NCBI RefSeq assembly: GCF_019059575.1
Contig: NW_024882198.1
Span: 278,501-342,500, forward strand
Reading direction: 5' to 3'
DNA from: Amphibalanus amphitrite
Lineage: Eukaryota; Arthropoda; Thecostraca; Balanomorpha; Balanidae
DNA: 64,000 nt
Shown: piece after piece, positions 1-11,730 of the stretch
Position numbering within the stretch: position 1 is the stretch's first letter
Layout of the letters: every line of letters begins with the position of its first letter
Position numbers and translations under genes: made by a program
Notes under the pieces: generated by a model
Databases searched by the model: none
The model's input: only the letters and a program-made list of their open reading frames with translations
What the model was told of the DNA's origin: nothing

Positions 1-107
1 TTGCATGCCTATTGCCGAACATGATATTGCACACCTCATGGTGGATAAAATTGTGTTTGACGGCTAATGACTGCACGCGAGACAATTGACTGCCCCGTGC
101 TCGGCAG

Positions 108-3100
108 GTGCGGAGTCCGGACGCCTGGGTACCCTGTAATGGAGCCATCTACCTCAGCATCTGCCTGCTGGGACAGTACATCCGCACCAAGGACAAGGCG
201 CCCATCTTCCCCATCAACTTCAACGAAACGTTCGTCGTCGAAAAGGTACGAAAAAATAATCTTGACCGTGGCGTTGATGACCAGTGTAGCTCGAGCGTCT
301 AAAACGTTACCACTTCGATCGGCATTTCAGTGTCCGAGTCCGGACAGCAAATAATTTTGTCGCCCTGTCGTAGGCGAACGCAGACGAACGCGGCCTCACG
401 TGTCTCTGTCCCCTGTCCAAACGCTTCGTCACGTGTCCCCGTGCTCTCTGCAGGTGTTTGGTCACGTGTTCCGGCTGGCCGACCTGGACGATATGCTGGA
501 CGCCGAGGTGGTGTACCTGGAGCTGATCCAGCGGCCACCGGCGGGACCGGACACCGTGCTGGCCTCGTTCGAGACGTCCGCCCGTGAGCTGCTGTTTCCG
601 CGGGCGGCGGCAGCCGACCGGCCGGCACGGGCCCACGCCGACCTTGACCTCATCATGGAGCCGACGGCGCACTTCGTGGTGCGTTCGGAATACTGCATGG
701 GCTACTGGACTGCGCGGAACAGAGATGTCGAGATAATACTTGTCACCTCGCATTCACTTCACTTTCACGTTTAAAGTAATCGTGTTCCAAACATTCTAGG
801 GTTCGTCATCCTCCTTTGTCCATAGAAGAGAGGTCGTAAGCTAACCAGACGTACCGCTCGGCGTTATAAGCAGTTCCCTTTCTTCACCGCCCCAAATGGT
901 ATCTTCCCCTACCTCTGGCTCTGACGCATGTTTCCCTGCCTCCAGGGCTCGGTGGCCCCACGTTTAGAGGTGGCCACAAAGACCACCGTCAGGGAGGTCC
1001 GTACCAGCCTGCCGCCGAGACTGGGTGGCCGCACCGGGACCGCCGCTGCTCGCGCCGCCACCGCCGGCCAAGCTGCCGCCGTAGCTGTGCCCAAGGTAGG
1101 TCGTCGTTTGGGGAGAAAGTGGGTGGGGCACTTGTTTTGGGTGGTGTATGTATGTAAGCACGGAATTTTGGACAAATGATACTAGCAAGAAGCAACTACC
1201 TGTTCGAAGTCTGCGTTTGTGGTCATTGTGGCTGACAGAAATGCGAAAGCTCCGACGACGTCAGCAAAAAGTATTGTGTTCTGGTTCGAACCAAACAGTC
1301 GTCAGCCATGGCAATGTTTCTCGCTATCCGCCTCTGCGCCCGGTCTGTCCACCCGCAGGTGTTGCGCGGCCGTCCGGCCGGCGACCGGCCGCCGTTCCGC
1401 TGGCGGCGCCCGGAGACGGCTCTGATCGGCCGTGAGATCGGCGACCCGCCGCCGCCGACGCGCCGCCGCCGCCGCAGCCGCAGCGACCCGCCGGCGGGCG
1501 CCGGCCGCGGCCGCCACTGTCACTGCTCGTGCTCCGGTCAGCCGGCGGCGGCGGCCCGGCCGGCGCGGAGCACCAGCAGTGCCGAGCGGGCCCCGCCGAG
1601 CTCCTCTGGCGGCCGGGCGGTCCGCTCCCGCTCCGTGGAGCCGCTGCCCGTCCAGGTGGACGAGGGAGCGCCGCCACGCGCCGGTACGTCACGAGACGTA
1701 TATAAACACAGCGGTGCCGTCTTAAGGCTGGGAATGTCACGAGGTCAAACATAAACGCTAGAAAATTAGTCTCGTTTTAATTTTACGATGGACATGATTC
1801 CGTCTCAAATGTTTAGAATATAGTGAGTTACGGTTTGCGGTTTTCGGAACAGTTTACCAGTTTACTACTACATCATTCAACAAATATTCGGATGCTCATT
1901 TACTCGGCACTGTCCGTATTCCCTATCAGATGCTCGTCCATGTTGGGTTGATGGCTGAGCTTGAACCTGCGTTTCTCTGCACAGGCTGGTGCGCGCACTG
2001 CCAGACCCACCACATCATCCACCACTGTTCGGTGTGCGAGGCGTACCAGCGGTACTTCGGACGCGGCTACCCGGGCCACTACCACCACGACTGCTGCGAC
2101 TGCCGCTGTCCGGTGAGATTAACTCCTCATATCGACAGAAGGCTACCCGGGACACTACCACCACGACTGCTGCGACTGCCGCTGTCCGGTGAGATTAACT
2201 CCTTATATCGACAGAAGGGTACCCGGGACAAATCCTCTCCCTTTAACGCCAGTAGGGCTACCCTCCTCCCTACAACGACAGTAGGGCTACCATGGGCGAA
2301 CTCAAGATTGGTTGGTTACGGCGATGACACGAATCACATTGTTTCTGTACGTTGCAAGTGTCAGCATTGTTGTCCTTGCCGACGAATTGAAGTCCTTTGT
2401 CCATTACGCTTACCCGCGCGGTCCGTCACAAAATATGAGCCTCATACCTGAGCCGTGTCATTTGATATACTCGGCCCGTGACATCACTGTTACACCAGCT
2501 GGCCGTGCCATCCCTCACACACTTACACTCGACCGCTACACCCCCTGACCCGTGCAGCCCGTGACCGGTGCCGTCCATTTTACCAGGTGACTACTGACGG
2601 CGTGCGCCATGTGTGCGGAAAGCCGCGGCCGGGCGGCAGCGACGGCACAGACTCCGAGGTCATGTCTCAGGACAGGTGGGTCGGCTGAATACCCGGCTGA
2701 ACGGGCGGCGATAGCTGGCACTGGACTGATGGACCGATGGGTCTCCGATAATGGGTGATGGGTGTGCTTGGGTGAGCTGATGGTAAGCGGATAGGACTGA
2801 GAGGCAATTTATCGGATCGATAATGAATGCACGTTTTGACTAGGGTAGGTACCGTTAGCACGAATCCGCTACTGATTCTCGGTAGCGCATGCCACTGACT
2901 GACTGACAACATTACTATACTTTTGTAGTTCAAGCTCTCGGCATTGCGACTAAAACTTGACGAGGTTGGCATACAAACGCTCTTCGGAAGTTTCGAGTCT
3001 TGCATATTGTATTTCAAAGAGCTAGTGGCCGGAATCCTGATCATCCTGTCGTCTAACGTTCTCCCCCCCCCCTCCCCCCTAGCGGCCACCTGGCGCAGGA

Positions 3101-3233
3101 GTGGCAGGACATTGTGCGCGCCTCGCCGCAGCAGCGCACTCAAAGACACCGGTTCTATGACGAGCTCGAGGATGTCTATCGGAGAATGTACGCCAGCGCC
3201 GCGCGCCGCGCCGTCAGGGGCCTCGTCAGCTGA
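108..3233 (+). CDS. SPATA6: SPATA6-like protein, seven 3' exons (5' end outside window)
   Basis: Exons join in phase at 108-245, 454-675, 946-1095, 1359-1683, 1985-2112, 2587-2675 and 3083-3233 (TGA), giving 400 residues; the first exon with the start codon lies left of the window. The N-terminal part (GAIYLSICLLGQYIRTK, then the FPINFNETFVVEKVFGHVF stretch and VVYLELIQ) matches the conserved N-terminal domain of SPATA6, a protein known in vertebrates for the sperm head-tail connecting piece. SVAPRLEVATKTTVRE corresponds to the family's IAPKIEFSTRTTIRE motif, and the last exon has the conserved FYDELEDVYRRMY block. Exon 1359-1683 is Arg/Pro/Ser-rich low complexity. Exon 1985-2112 is Cys/His-rich (CxHC, CSVC, CCDCRC) and could bind metal; that is inference. 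The acceptor at 2587 was chosen over one at 2560 because the earlier one opens into a TGA. All junctions are GT-AG. The donor at 2113 is tandemly duplicated (separate entry). Confidence 0.85.
2065..2230 (+). repeat. 76-bp tandem duplication of a SPATA6 exon end and its donor site
   Basis: Two nearly identical 76-bp units (from 2065 and 2141) plus 14 bp of a third (from 2217). Each full unit has the last 48 coding bases of the exon, the GTGAGA donor (2113 and 2189) and about 28 bp of intron. Using the second donor would lengthen the exon by 76 bp, shift the frame and meet a stop early in the next exon. Confidence 0.9.
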
Positions 3234-3324
3234 GAACCGTCAGGAGTCTCATCAGCTGAGAGCTGTCAGGGGACAGGGGTCTCACCAACTGAGAGCCGCT
3301 GAGGGTCCCATCAGCTGAGAAGTG
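3213..3324 (+). repeat. Minisatellite spanning the SPATA6 stop codon
   Basis: Four imperfect units of 26, 26, 33 and 27 bp start at 3213, 3239, 3265 and 3298, each centred on (A/T)CAGCTGAGA or CAACTGAGA. The first unit encodes the last codons and the TGA stop (3231-3233); the rest are 3' untranslated. A change in copy number or phase of the first unit would alter the C-terminus. Confidence 0.8.
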
Positions 3325-3733
3325 TGGGGAGGAACCTTATCAACAGAGCGCGACGGGACGGGACAAGTGCAGCTGTGGACACGTCCCGAATTACCGGGAA
3401 ACCGACGACGGAACGGTGTCAGGCCCGGGGAGGAGTGTTGGTAGGACGATGCTGACACGATAGTTGTTGAATAGGATGGGCGATGGTAGATGTTGTTTTA
3501 GCGCTTGACGAATCGAGAGATTTTTCCGAGCAACGAAACGAAGTTTATGTTGACAGATTGTTGTCTGATATATAGGCGATTGGATCGCTGATCAGTGATC
3601 ACCTGCCGCAATACCAATCCTGCAATGATGTTTTTGTTACAAAGTTATTTTTATCATATATATAGAAACGCTATTACTGAGATTTTAGGGGTACATTTCT
3701 GTCTGAAAACTGTACTATGTATTCGTTAATGTC

Positions 3734-3739
3734 AATAAA
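3734..3739 (+). terminator. Poly(A) signal AATAAA of the SPATA6 transcript
   Basis: Canonical AATAAA about 500 bp after the stop codon, with no other gene between, followed by a GT-rich stretch. It is the best candidate for 3'-end formation of SPATA6. Confidence 0.55.
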
Positions 3740-3755
3740 TATGGTTGTGCGTCCG

Positions 3756-4279
3756 AACATGCGAGCTGTTTGGTAGACGCTAAATCGAACCAAACATGTG
3801 GTACCTCAGTTTACGATGATAGTCTAGCGGACCCCAGCTCTCGCGAGTCCAAGACTATCTCATGCTTTCCATGGAATGTCTGTTGTAATTTCGAGACCGG
3901 TGCTCTATTTGAGGGGTCCCTCCCAGCTCAGACTCGGGCGAACTCGCCGTATTCAGAGACGCAGTAGACAAAAAACTTTTGTTATTTTGAAGGGAAACCT
4001 TCAGCATATGGATGCTTACTAATTAATGTCGCTCATGCGCCGTATCCGTCTCAAACACTTGCATGGCGCGTGTTGATTGTTGGACTATTTGAATTGATAA
4101 ATAATTGATAAATGATGTATGATCGGTGTTATCCGGAGTTAACACGAAACTTGAGGAAGCAATGTGAGGAACAATAGTCTTAAAGTGCTAAACACGGCAA
4201 GACATTTCAGTTTGTTCCCTTATTTTGCATTGCATTTCCTTGCCCCATTTTGATTTGAATTCATTAGGCTTATGGATGA
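3756..4279. other. Intergenic, no gene seen
   Basis: Short unrelated open frames only (a 65-codon frame at 3770-3967 has no recognisable features). AT-rich towards the right. I see no RNA gene or repeat. Confidence 0.5.
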
Positions 4280-4882
4280 TTAACCCACGAGCCGCTGGGG
4301 GGGGGGGCATAAAGTTGCCCCCCCTTTACGTTTTGTGAAATATCTCCGAAACCTGATGAGCTACGAGCGTGAAACTTGGCATAGCTTCAAATGAATACCT
4401 AGGCAATGTTTGAGGAAAGTTTGGTGGTTGTAGCACCTAAGATGACGTCACAGTGACGTCATAAAGTTTTTTCGTTTTCCGATATGGACCGTTTCTGATG
4501 ACGCTGAGCATGAAACTCGACTGTAAATGAACTAGACAGCACCTGCTGGCATCCTAAAACATCTTACTACACTTCCATCTAGTTTCTGACCAATAATCGG
4601 CCCTTTATATTCGGTCCCATATATGTGATGCATCGTGAGGAATATGAGAGTCGTAAATCTATAATTTCACTTATGACGTCACTGTGACGTCATTGCAAAT
4701 GGGATCGACACCAAATTTGGACACAACCTTGGCTAGGTATTCAGGAAGATGTGTGCAAAGTTTCGCTTCTCTATCTCTTCGCGTTGCGACGATATCGTCG
4801 CAGAAGTAAAGGGGGGGCAACTTTATGCCCCCCCCCCCAGCGGCCGGCGGGTGGCGCGGAGGCCCAGCGGCCGCCGGGTTAA
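4280..4882. mobile_element. Foldback MITE with piggyBac-type TTAA-CCC ends
   Basis: The element begins TTAACCC at 4280 and ends GGGTTAA at 4882; TTAA duplication next to CCC/GGG termini is the hallmark of the piggyBac superfamily. The ends share a long inverted repeat: GGCATAAAGTTGCCCCCCC near 4307-4325 pairs with the stretch near 4807-4832. Homology continues inwards: the AATACCTAG(G/C)CAA(T/G)GTT block at about 4393 pairs with one at about 4730, and two TGACGTCA(C/-)AGTGACGTCAT blocks (4442-4462 and 4674-4694) face each other. So almost the whole 603 bp is an imperfect palindrome. The right arm has an extra ~35-bp GC-rich duplication of the CAGCGGCC(G/C) segment. No transposase is encoded, so it is non-autonomous. 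Confidence 0.8.
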
Positions 4883-5617
4883 GACATTTGAATCTTTTTA
4901 TGTCTTTCCTGCATCTCATAAATACTGTCACAATATCCTGACAGGTAAGCTAAGATATTGGAGCTGGCTTCACCATTATTGGCCAGCGCTAACATGTTTT
5001 AGACCTGATGATGCACTGTATTGCTCTTGCTCTGTTCCGTTAGGGTTGTTACTAATGTCAATGCTTTTGGCTAGTACACTTTGATGTCCTTTTTGAGTGT
5101 ATATCCAGTTATTGTACCCATGTAACGGCTGAATAATTGGACCAGTTTCAACTTTCATCTTGACAACTGACAAGCGTACCTTTGATTTGTTAGGTACATT
5201 GGTGAAATTCATGACAATTGGATTATGGAATCTTGCCATAATTGGGAACTGTTGGTGTAGTGGAATGGCATCGATTGTGTCTGCATATATCTTTGCATTT
5301 CAGATTTCATATTTATACATTTTCCATTCCCATTTGGCCATCACTAGTCTGTCTAGTCAGTAGTCATTCCAATTGCTATTCAAATGTGCCTTTTATCTGG
5401 CTGATCCAAATTTAACATGTTTCTCACCCTTATACCCACTGAACTCAATTATAAAATAAGTAAGCTCTGATTTGGCAATGCTCTCTTTCAGGAAGTTTAT
5501 AATGTTTTGTAACATTTGCTTTTTATTTTATAACCATAAACAAAGCTTAGGAAAATAATTAGGGTGCCAAAAATAAAATTGTTATTACCTACCTTCCTTT
5601 TAAAGATAATGCTGCTT
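4883..5617. other. Probable 5' UTR intron or upstream region of the RSRC1 gene
   Basis: AT-rich with no convincing coding frame. It ends in a pyrimidine-poor but plausible acceptor, GCATTGCAG at about 5620-5628, directly before the RSRC1 start region, so part of it may be an intron in the 5' UTR. No promoter could be placed. Confidence 0.4.
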
Positions 5618-5639
5618 TGCATTGCAGCACCCTATGGCC

Positions 5640-6359
5640 ATGGGCCGCAGCTCGAGTGATTCAGACGACGACCGCGTGCGCCGCCGTCGGGAACGCCGCT
5701 CGCCCGATCGGCGACACAAGAGGCGCGCCCACCGCTCCCGCAGCGACTCGAGGACGCGTCATCGGCGGCGGCGCTCGGGCAGCCGGGAGCGCCGCCGCCG
5801 CCGCGACCGGCGCCGCTCGCGCTCCTCCAGCGGTGAGCGCGACCGGCGGCGGGACCGGAGACGGTCGCGGTCCTCCAGCGGCGAGCGGCGCCGCGACAGA
5901 CGCCGCTCGCGCTCCTCGAGCGGAGAGCGCCGCCGTCGCCGCCGCCGCTCTTCCTCGTCATCGTCAGGCCGCTCGGCGCGTCGCTCGCGCACGGCGTCGA
6001 AGGCGGCGTCTCCGGCGCGGCCTAGCCCGGCTCCGGCGCCCGCGCCGGCGGTGTCGCTGCTGTCGGACGACCCGGCGGGCCGCGCCGCCGCCATCGCAGC
6101 TGTCGAGGAGGACGATTTTGTGCAGCGCTCGTTCATCTCTGGTAAATCTCGGCCTGTCGCCGAGCAGGGTCTGACCACGGACGAACAGGAAAAGCTGGCC
6201 AGCCTGGCCGAGAGCACTGACACTAAAACGGAGATGAAGGACGAGGACATCGTTCACCCGAAACTGTCCGAGGGTGTGCAGAAGAAAACGGACATGTGGG
6301 TGAAGAAAATATACGCGATGCGTCAAAAACTCATCGCCGCGGGGTCCACCGTGTCGTGA
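5640..6359 (+). CDS. RSRC1: RSRC1-like arginine/serine-rich coiled-coil protein
   Basis: Uninterrupted frame of 239 aa. I start at 5640 (MGRSSSDSDDD) because this matches the MGRRSSDTEEE start of animal RSRC1 (SRrp53), a nuclear splicing-related SR protein; an in-frame ATG at 5622 would add six residues and sits before the possible acceptor ending at 5628. Residues 1-125 are an RS domain with three imperfect repeats of RRSRSSSGER(D/R). An Ala/Pro linker follows. The conserved C-terminal blocks are DDFVQRSF (158-165), matching DSFVQQTF, and DIVHPKL...WVKKIYAMRQKL (about 203-233), matching SLAHPNL...WFKRLIALRQERL. The Lys/Glu-rich coiled-coil segment of vertebrate RSRC1 is largely missing, so this copy is short. 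Lack of coding introns, unlike vertebrate RSRC1, leaves intron loss or retroposition open. It converges on the GH31 copy to its right. Confidence 0.85.
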   Translation: MGRSSSDSDDDRVRRRRERRSPDRRHKRRAHRSRSDSRTRHRRRRSGSRERRRRRDRRRSRSSSGERDRRRDRRRSRSSSGERRRDRRRSRSSSGERRRRRRRSSSSSSGRSARRSRTASKAASPARPSPAPAPAPAVSLLSDDPAGRAAAIAAVEEDDFVQRSFISGKSRPVAEQGLTTDEQEKLASLAESTDTKTEMKDEDIVHPKLSEGVQKKTDMWVKKIYAMRQKLIAAGSTVS

Positions 6360-6826
6360 TTGCGTCGTGCGTCGGAACTTGTGCGATGGTGGTATGCTAC
6401 ATGGTTATACTTATGCCCCCGATTTTAAAACGGCATGTAAATCGCCTTGTCCGATGCATTTGCTGACACTCGTCTATCATCTTGTCCATTCATGCTGACA
6501 TGTGTTGCGACAAAATACAGCGCTAAAAATAACAATGTGTTGTTTGCGCGATGCTCATTCTAACACGCGATGTTCAGGAAACTAAATTCTGCATGACAAA
6601 TTGATACCTGGTTAGGCATGACAGCAATATCTAACAGCTTTATGCAATCATTTATGCCTTAATTAAAACGTAATTTAAGTTTATAAGGCTTTGGAGTGAC
6701 CATTTTCTTTTTTACATCCCCTGATTAGGCGTAGGCATCACCTACATACATAATCTTACTACATACAAGATTACCTACATACATAATCTCCTCTACAAAG
6801 TCCATAACATACGAGATTATGTCTCG

Positions 6827-9800
6827 TCAATAATTCAGCACGACCCGGTGGTCTGCCTCCATGCCCAGCTGGGTGTGCACCGTCAGCAGTCCCGTGGCCG
6901 GCTCGTACACCACGCTGTCGGCCGGCAGCGGAACTCCGTCGGCGCTGACCGATGACGGCTCCGATGGCACTCCGTAGAAGGAGATCTCGGACAGCGTCGG
7001 GTCCGGCATCCACTGCGTGTCGTTGTGCGTCACCTGTGGAATAAGGCGGTTACGGTATGGCAGTCAGCCAGTTAAAAAGGTTTGTGTTATTTCTAGCTAA
7101 TTTTGCATCACAAGCCTGCCCACAGAAAAGCTTTCCGCTTTCAGAAACTTTAATGATCCAGTTTTATATTTACGATTTCGTAAAATGGCCATAGAAGTCC
7201 TCAAGCACCATCGATTCTTACCTGGATGTCGAGCGTGTTGTCGCTGAAGTGGAAGAGGCAGTGGTAGAAGCTGCCGTCCTTGAACGTGTCCGTGGTCTCT
7301 CCGTCGTCCCAGAAGAGCATGCCGGTCGCCTGGGAGCCGAACACCGCCAGCGAGAACGGGTTGGCGCGGCTGGCGGCCGTCGTGGTGGCGTTGCGCTGCG
7401 TGGGCACGGCGGCGCCGCCTCGGCCGAACACGGGGATCATCTCGTCCAACGCCACCTGGTAGAGCACGCCGCCCGAGTGGTCGGCGTCGTAGGCCAGCGC
7501 GCCCGAGCGCAGGTCCCACCACTGGCCGGCCGGGAACGTGACGTGGACGAACGTCATGCTGGCCTCGTCTAGGATGGGCGCCACCATGACGGCGTCGCCC
7601 CACAGGAACTGGGTGTCGACGCCGCGCAGCGTCGGGTCCGAGGGGAACTGGAAGGCCAGCGGCCGCGTCACCGTCTCGCCCATCTCTGAGGCGCGCCAGA
7701 AGAGCGTGTATAGGTAGGGCAGCAGCCGGTAGCGGAGGCCGAGCGCGTCGCGCGCCGCCGCAGCCACCGACGGCCACACGGCCGGATCCTGGTCAATGTT
7801 CTCGATTGCGTTGTGGTTGCGGCTGAATGGGTAGAACGCTCCTAGCTGCATCCAGCGCAGACAGAGGTGTTCGCTGGTGTCACCTCCAAAGCCACAGATA
7901 TCTGCGCCGACGTGCGGGAAGCCGAACATGCTGAACTCCAGGATACCAACGACGGACCGTTTCATGTCGCTCCATCTGGCGGTGTTGTCGCCCGTCCAGT
8001 GGGTGGCCCAGCGGCCCGCGCCGACGAACGTGCTCCGACTGAGGATCAGACTGCGCCGGCCGGCCATGGTGGCGCGCACGGCGGCGCGCGTGGCGCGGCT
8101 CTCGCTCCAGCCGTACAGGCTATGCACGTCGTAGTGGTAGTACGAGGTGGTGGCGCCGTCCAGGTCGGCCTCGTGCACGCTCGCCATGCATATGGTATGG
8201 TCGGCCACGGTGCCGCTCGGGTTAAAGGCGAACCTGACGAACCGGGTGGGGTACGGCGGGTAGTCGAGCGGCGTATGCGGACACTGGAGACCGCCCTTGG
8301 CGTTCGTGTTGATCGCAGCGGGCTCGTTCACGTCAATCCAGAACCCGTCTGGTCCTCCGGCAACGGCGATAAACCGGCGGATTTCGTCTATCCACCACTG
8401 CAGCGTCCGGTTCGCGAAGAAGTTGGGGAACAAGCCCGGCGCGCTGGTCCGCTCCTTGGCGACTATGTAGTCCTTGCAGCCCTCGCACTGGTTCTCGGGA
8501 ACCAGTGAAGAGTTCAGCCACCCTACGAAGACGTCTTGCTCGACGCCACGGTCAGCGGGTCCATAAATTCCGAAGTCGGCGGCAATCGTAGGATCGTAGA
8601 TGGGCACGAAACGGATGCCCTCTTCGTGAAGTTCACTGATAAAATCTGGGAGATCTTTGAAGTTGACTGGGTCAATTGTAAAGTCTCTACTACCATTCAT
8701 GTAGTCAATGTCTGCCCACTGAACGTCCTGGGGGATCTGGGCTGCTTTCATCCGCTGGCGAACGTCCCTGATGTCCTGGACGCTCTTGTAGCCCCAGCGG
8801 CAGAGCTGGAAGCCGAGGCCCCAGTAGGGCGGCATCACGGGGAGCCCAATGGTGCGGTGGTACTGCTGCAGCACTTCCAGCGGCGAGTCACCAAAGAACA
8901 GGTATAGATCCAGGATGCCGCCCGTGGTGCGGTACGTCAGGGCGGGAACGCCGTCCAGCAGGAACAGACGGTACTCCATTGCGTTGCTGTTGAGGATCAG
9001 CACGCCGAAACTGCTCCCGGGGTCGTCTTCGATTCCAAGGAAGAATGGGTGTACTCCGTACGAGTTTTCGATCTCATCGCCAGGCATATGACCGTTGGCG
9101 AAGATGGGCCATGTGACGCCCGCCTCGAGGTCGTGTCGGAAGCTGTCATGGTTGTTCTCGCCGAAGCCGTACAGGTCGGCGGCGCCCAGCAGGAAGGTGG
9201 CCTCGATGAACTGATCTCCGGACTCCGTAGATGAGCTCGGGCCGCGAGGTGATCACGGGCCGCTGGCGGTGCGTCACCTGGACGCCGAACGTCTGGCCGG
9301 CCTCGGTGGCCGTCAGTGTGATGGCGTACTGCGGATCGGACGGCGGCGGAGTGGGCAGCGGCGGCACGTCCAGCTCGACGGGCACCTCGTACCGGGCCGC
9401 GTCCGTGTCCCGGTACTGGCGACAGCGGAACGGGTGGTGGTCAAAGGGGTGAGACGGACACCGAGTGAGAGTGGCGTCGGGGATGGGCTGCTTGAAAACA
9501 GGCCGTCAGGGTTGAAGCTTTATCTCCATTTCATCTAGGCATCGTTAACTGATCGACAGCGTTCAACAGAAGAGTCCTTCACAAGCAAAGTCCCAGTGTA
9601 TAGCCGTTATATGATCGGGGTCTGGGAATGATTGCCCTAGGATTCCCCTACGTTTTCTGCTCGAGCCAGCCCTGTCTCTGCCCGCTCGTCCCTCTTACCG
9701 TCAGGGCCATCCTGTTGTCGTCGTACTCGACGGCAGTGACCGTCAGCCGCTCGACGTCGTCTCCGAACATGGTGATCTCGCTGTCCCGGCGGCCCAGCAG

Positions 9801-10013
9801 CAGCTCGTAGAGCGTGTGGATGACGAGCGGTGGCTCCAGCAGCTGGTAGCCGACCCGGTCGGCCAGCTGGCAGCCGCCCTGCTCCCACACACAGGCCGAG
9901 TAGAGGCCGCAGGTGGCCTCGTCAGCCGAGTCGGGACCGTCCGGCAGCGGGCACTCGAGCGGCGCCGAGACGGCGGCGCCCAGCAGCGCCAGCAGCGTCC
10001 ACAGACGGGCCAT
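6827..10013 (-). pseudogene. GH31 alpha-glucosidase, left copy, with 7-bp frameshift
   Basis: Three exons on the minus strand: 10013-9699 (signal peptide and Cys-rich start), 9415-7222 and 7033-6827 (TGA). It is the inverted twin of the gene at 11731-14998, with the same exon structure and splice phases. The nucleophile motif WIDVNEP and acid/base motif HWTGDN are both present, and an in-frame gap of about 11 residues follows the nucleophile. Compared with the twin, seven extra bases (GGACTCC on the + strand, about 9219-9226) lie in the ELIYGDQF region. They shift the frame and give a stop at 9146-9148, predicting a roughly 194-residue product without a catalytic domain. Downstream the frame is open for over 600 codons, so the lesion is recent, a sequencing or assembly error, or an allele. 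No intron of that size can exist, so splicing cannot rescue it. Confidence 0.65.
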
Positions 10014-10097
10014 GACCGGTCACCGGGCAGAGGACGGACGGAGGGGCGCGGACCGGGACCGGGACGACCGTCCGCCGCCGCGCTGGGACGCTCACTG

Positions 10098-10838
10098 GCG
10101 GGCCCGGCGCGCCCGATTGTGTGACGGGACGATCGGTGGCTCCGATAAATCAAAACACAAGGTGTTTGTGCTTACTGGCTGCTTCTCAAACGACTTGACT
10201 TCGATTTTGATCTAAATTTCGCATGGAACGACTACACTGATGCATGGTGAGCTGGCACTGCATATTCCACCTGCTGCTTTATATCTGCAGTTCGTGCTTG
10301 CAAACCCGATAGAAAGCTATGGCAAGACAGGAAGCCTGAGATCATGCTGGCAAGAATTGCTGCAACGTTTCATCGAGATCACTCAAAAGGAAATTGTTAT
10401 ATTGTTCGTGATAGTCAAAATACACCGTTTCACTGCTTACTAGGTATATTTGTTACTCTTGGTCAAACGGCAGCAGTTTCAACGTGGCCAAAAATGTCCG
10501 AGAACAGAAAGTGAAGTCAAAAGTAGCCGACGGGAGAGCGGCTCCCGCGAGTCCAATGTGTTTGCCCGATAGCCCAGAAGTCCAGAACTCCCTCACCCGG
10601 CCGAGGGCTGCGCCCACGCTGCGGCTCGGCACGCGTAACATAAGTACGGCACACATGTACGTCATATCATAGCACCAATCAGAAGCGGGTCAGGACAGGC
10701 GTCAAGGCGAGGAACAGTGACCATATAAGGAAATTGTTAGTAGGGTAGGGGGCTGGGAGTGAACTTCGTTACAGAAATAGTATGGTATAGCCTCTTGTCG
10801 CTGGTGCTTGAACTGATCAATCCTCGTCTTCCATATCC

Positions 10839-10885
<47 letters not shown>

Positions 10886-11646
10886 AGAGAGAGAGAGCAC
10901 CGTCGCTCGGTTGGCGCATCCCATGTGCCTGGAGGTCTGTGGGACCCGGCCAGATGGAACAGAGATAACAGGAGACGCGCCCGTCTGTCAGGCACGCCCA
11001 TAGTCACACGGTGATACTGAGTTCTGAGAGCTTCGGCAAGCAAGTATCAGATACGGAAGCCATATCCACCGTGTTTCCGTGTATATTTTCTATGAACTGA
11101 TAAAATAGAAGCCCGTGAAATGCTATTGCATGAGGTAGGTATCCCACGGTGTTTCAGGAGGCACGCTTTACTTTACGTAACAGTCAAATGTGACTTGATC
11201 AAATTGAACTCTCGTGGTTTAGTCGATGAGTTTTCTCGTTCTTTGTTTTTTTCCTGACACTTTTATCGACTATTCTTGATTCTGGCAAGTTACCATGACA
11301 CCCTAGCAATTGCAAGTAGTTCTACCCGTCTGTTAAACGATTTAACTGACAGTGCATGGCTGCTGGCCAGAACGGGAACACATAATTCGTTATCTCAGCC
11401 CATGGAATAAAAGGACGCTTGCGGGGATACGGGATACTTGCTCGGAACGGTCACGGTCACGGTCACGGGACTTATTTCTTGAGGGAACGGGTTATTTTGT
11501 ACCTTCCACACTCCACCTGTAAAAAGCAGTTTATGTTTGCGGTACAGAGTCCGCTGAAAAACCGGCTGCTCGCTGTGAGTCGGGCCCGGCCGTCAGATAC
11601 GGTCCTATCGCCCGGTTGTAGTCCATCCGGCCGTCCCGTCGGCCAC
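10098..11646. other. Unique spacer between the two GH31 copies (shared divergent upstream region)
   Basis: Homology between the two copies stops at 10098 and 11646, about 85 bp upstream of each start codon. The 1.55-kb spacer is not duplicated. It holds a GA microsatellite (10841-10898) and a short CGGTCA-type hexamer repeat (about 11449-11467), but no convincing gene. It should contain the promoters of both copies. An A/T-rich AATAAAAGG at about 11406 could be a TATA-like element for the right copy, but this is weak. Confidence 0.6.
10841..10898. repeat. GA microsatellite with an internal G run
   Basis: About 17 GA repeats, then a run of 10-11 G, then a few more GA units; a polypurine tract between the divergent GH31 copies. 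It also produces low-complexity Ser/Leu or Glu/Arg frames that are not genes. Confidence 0.95.
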
Positions 11647-11730
11647 CAGTGAGCGTCCCAGCGCGGCGGCGGACGGTCGTCCCGGTCCCGGTCCGCGCCC
11701 CTCCGTCCGTCCTCTGCCCGGTGACCGGTC

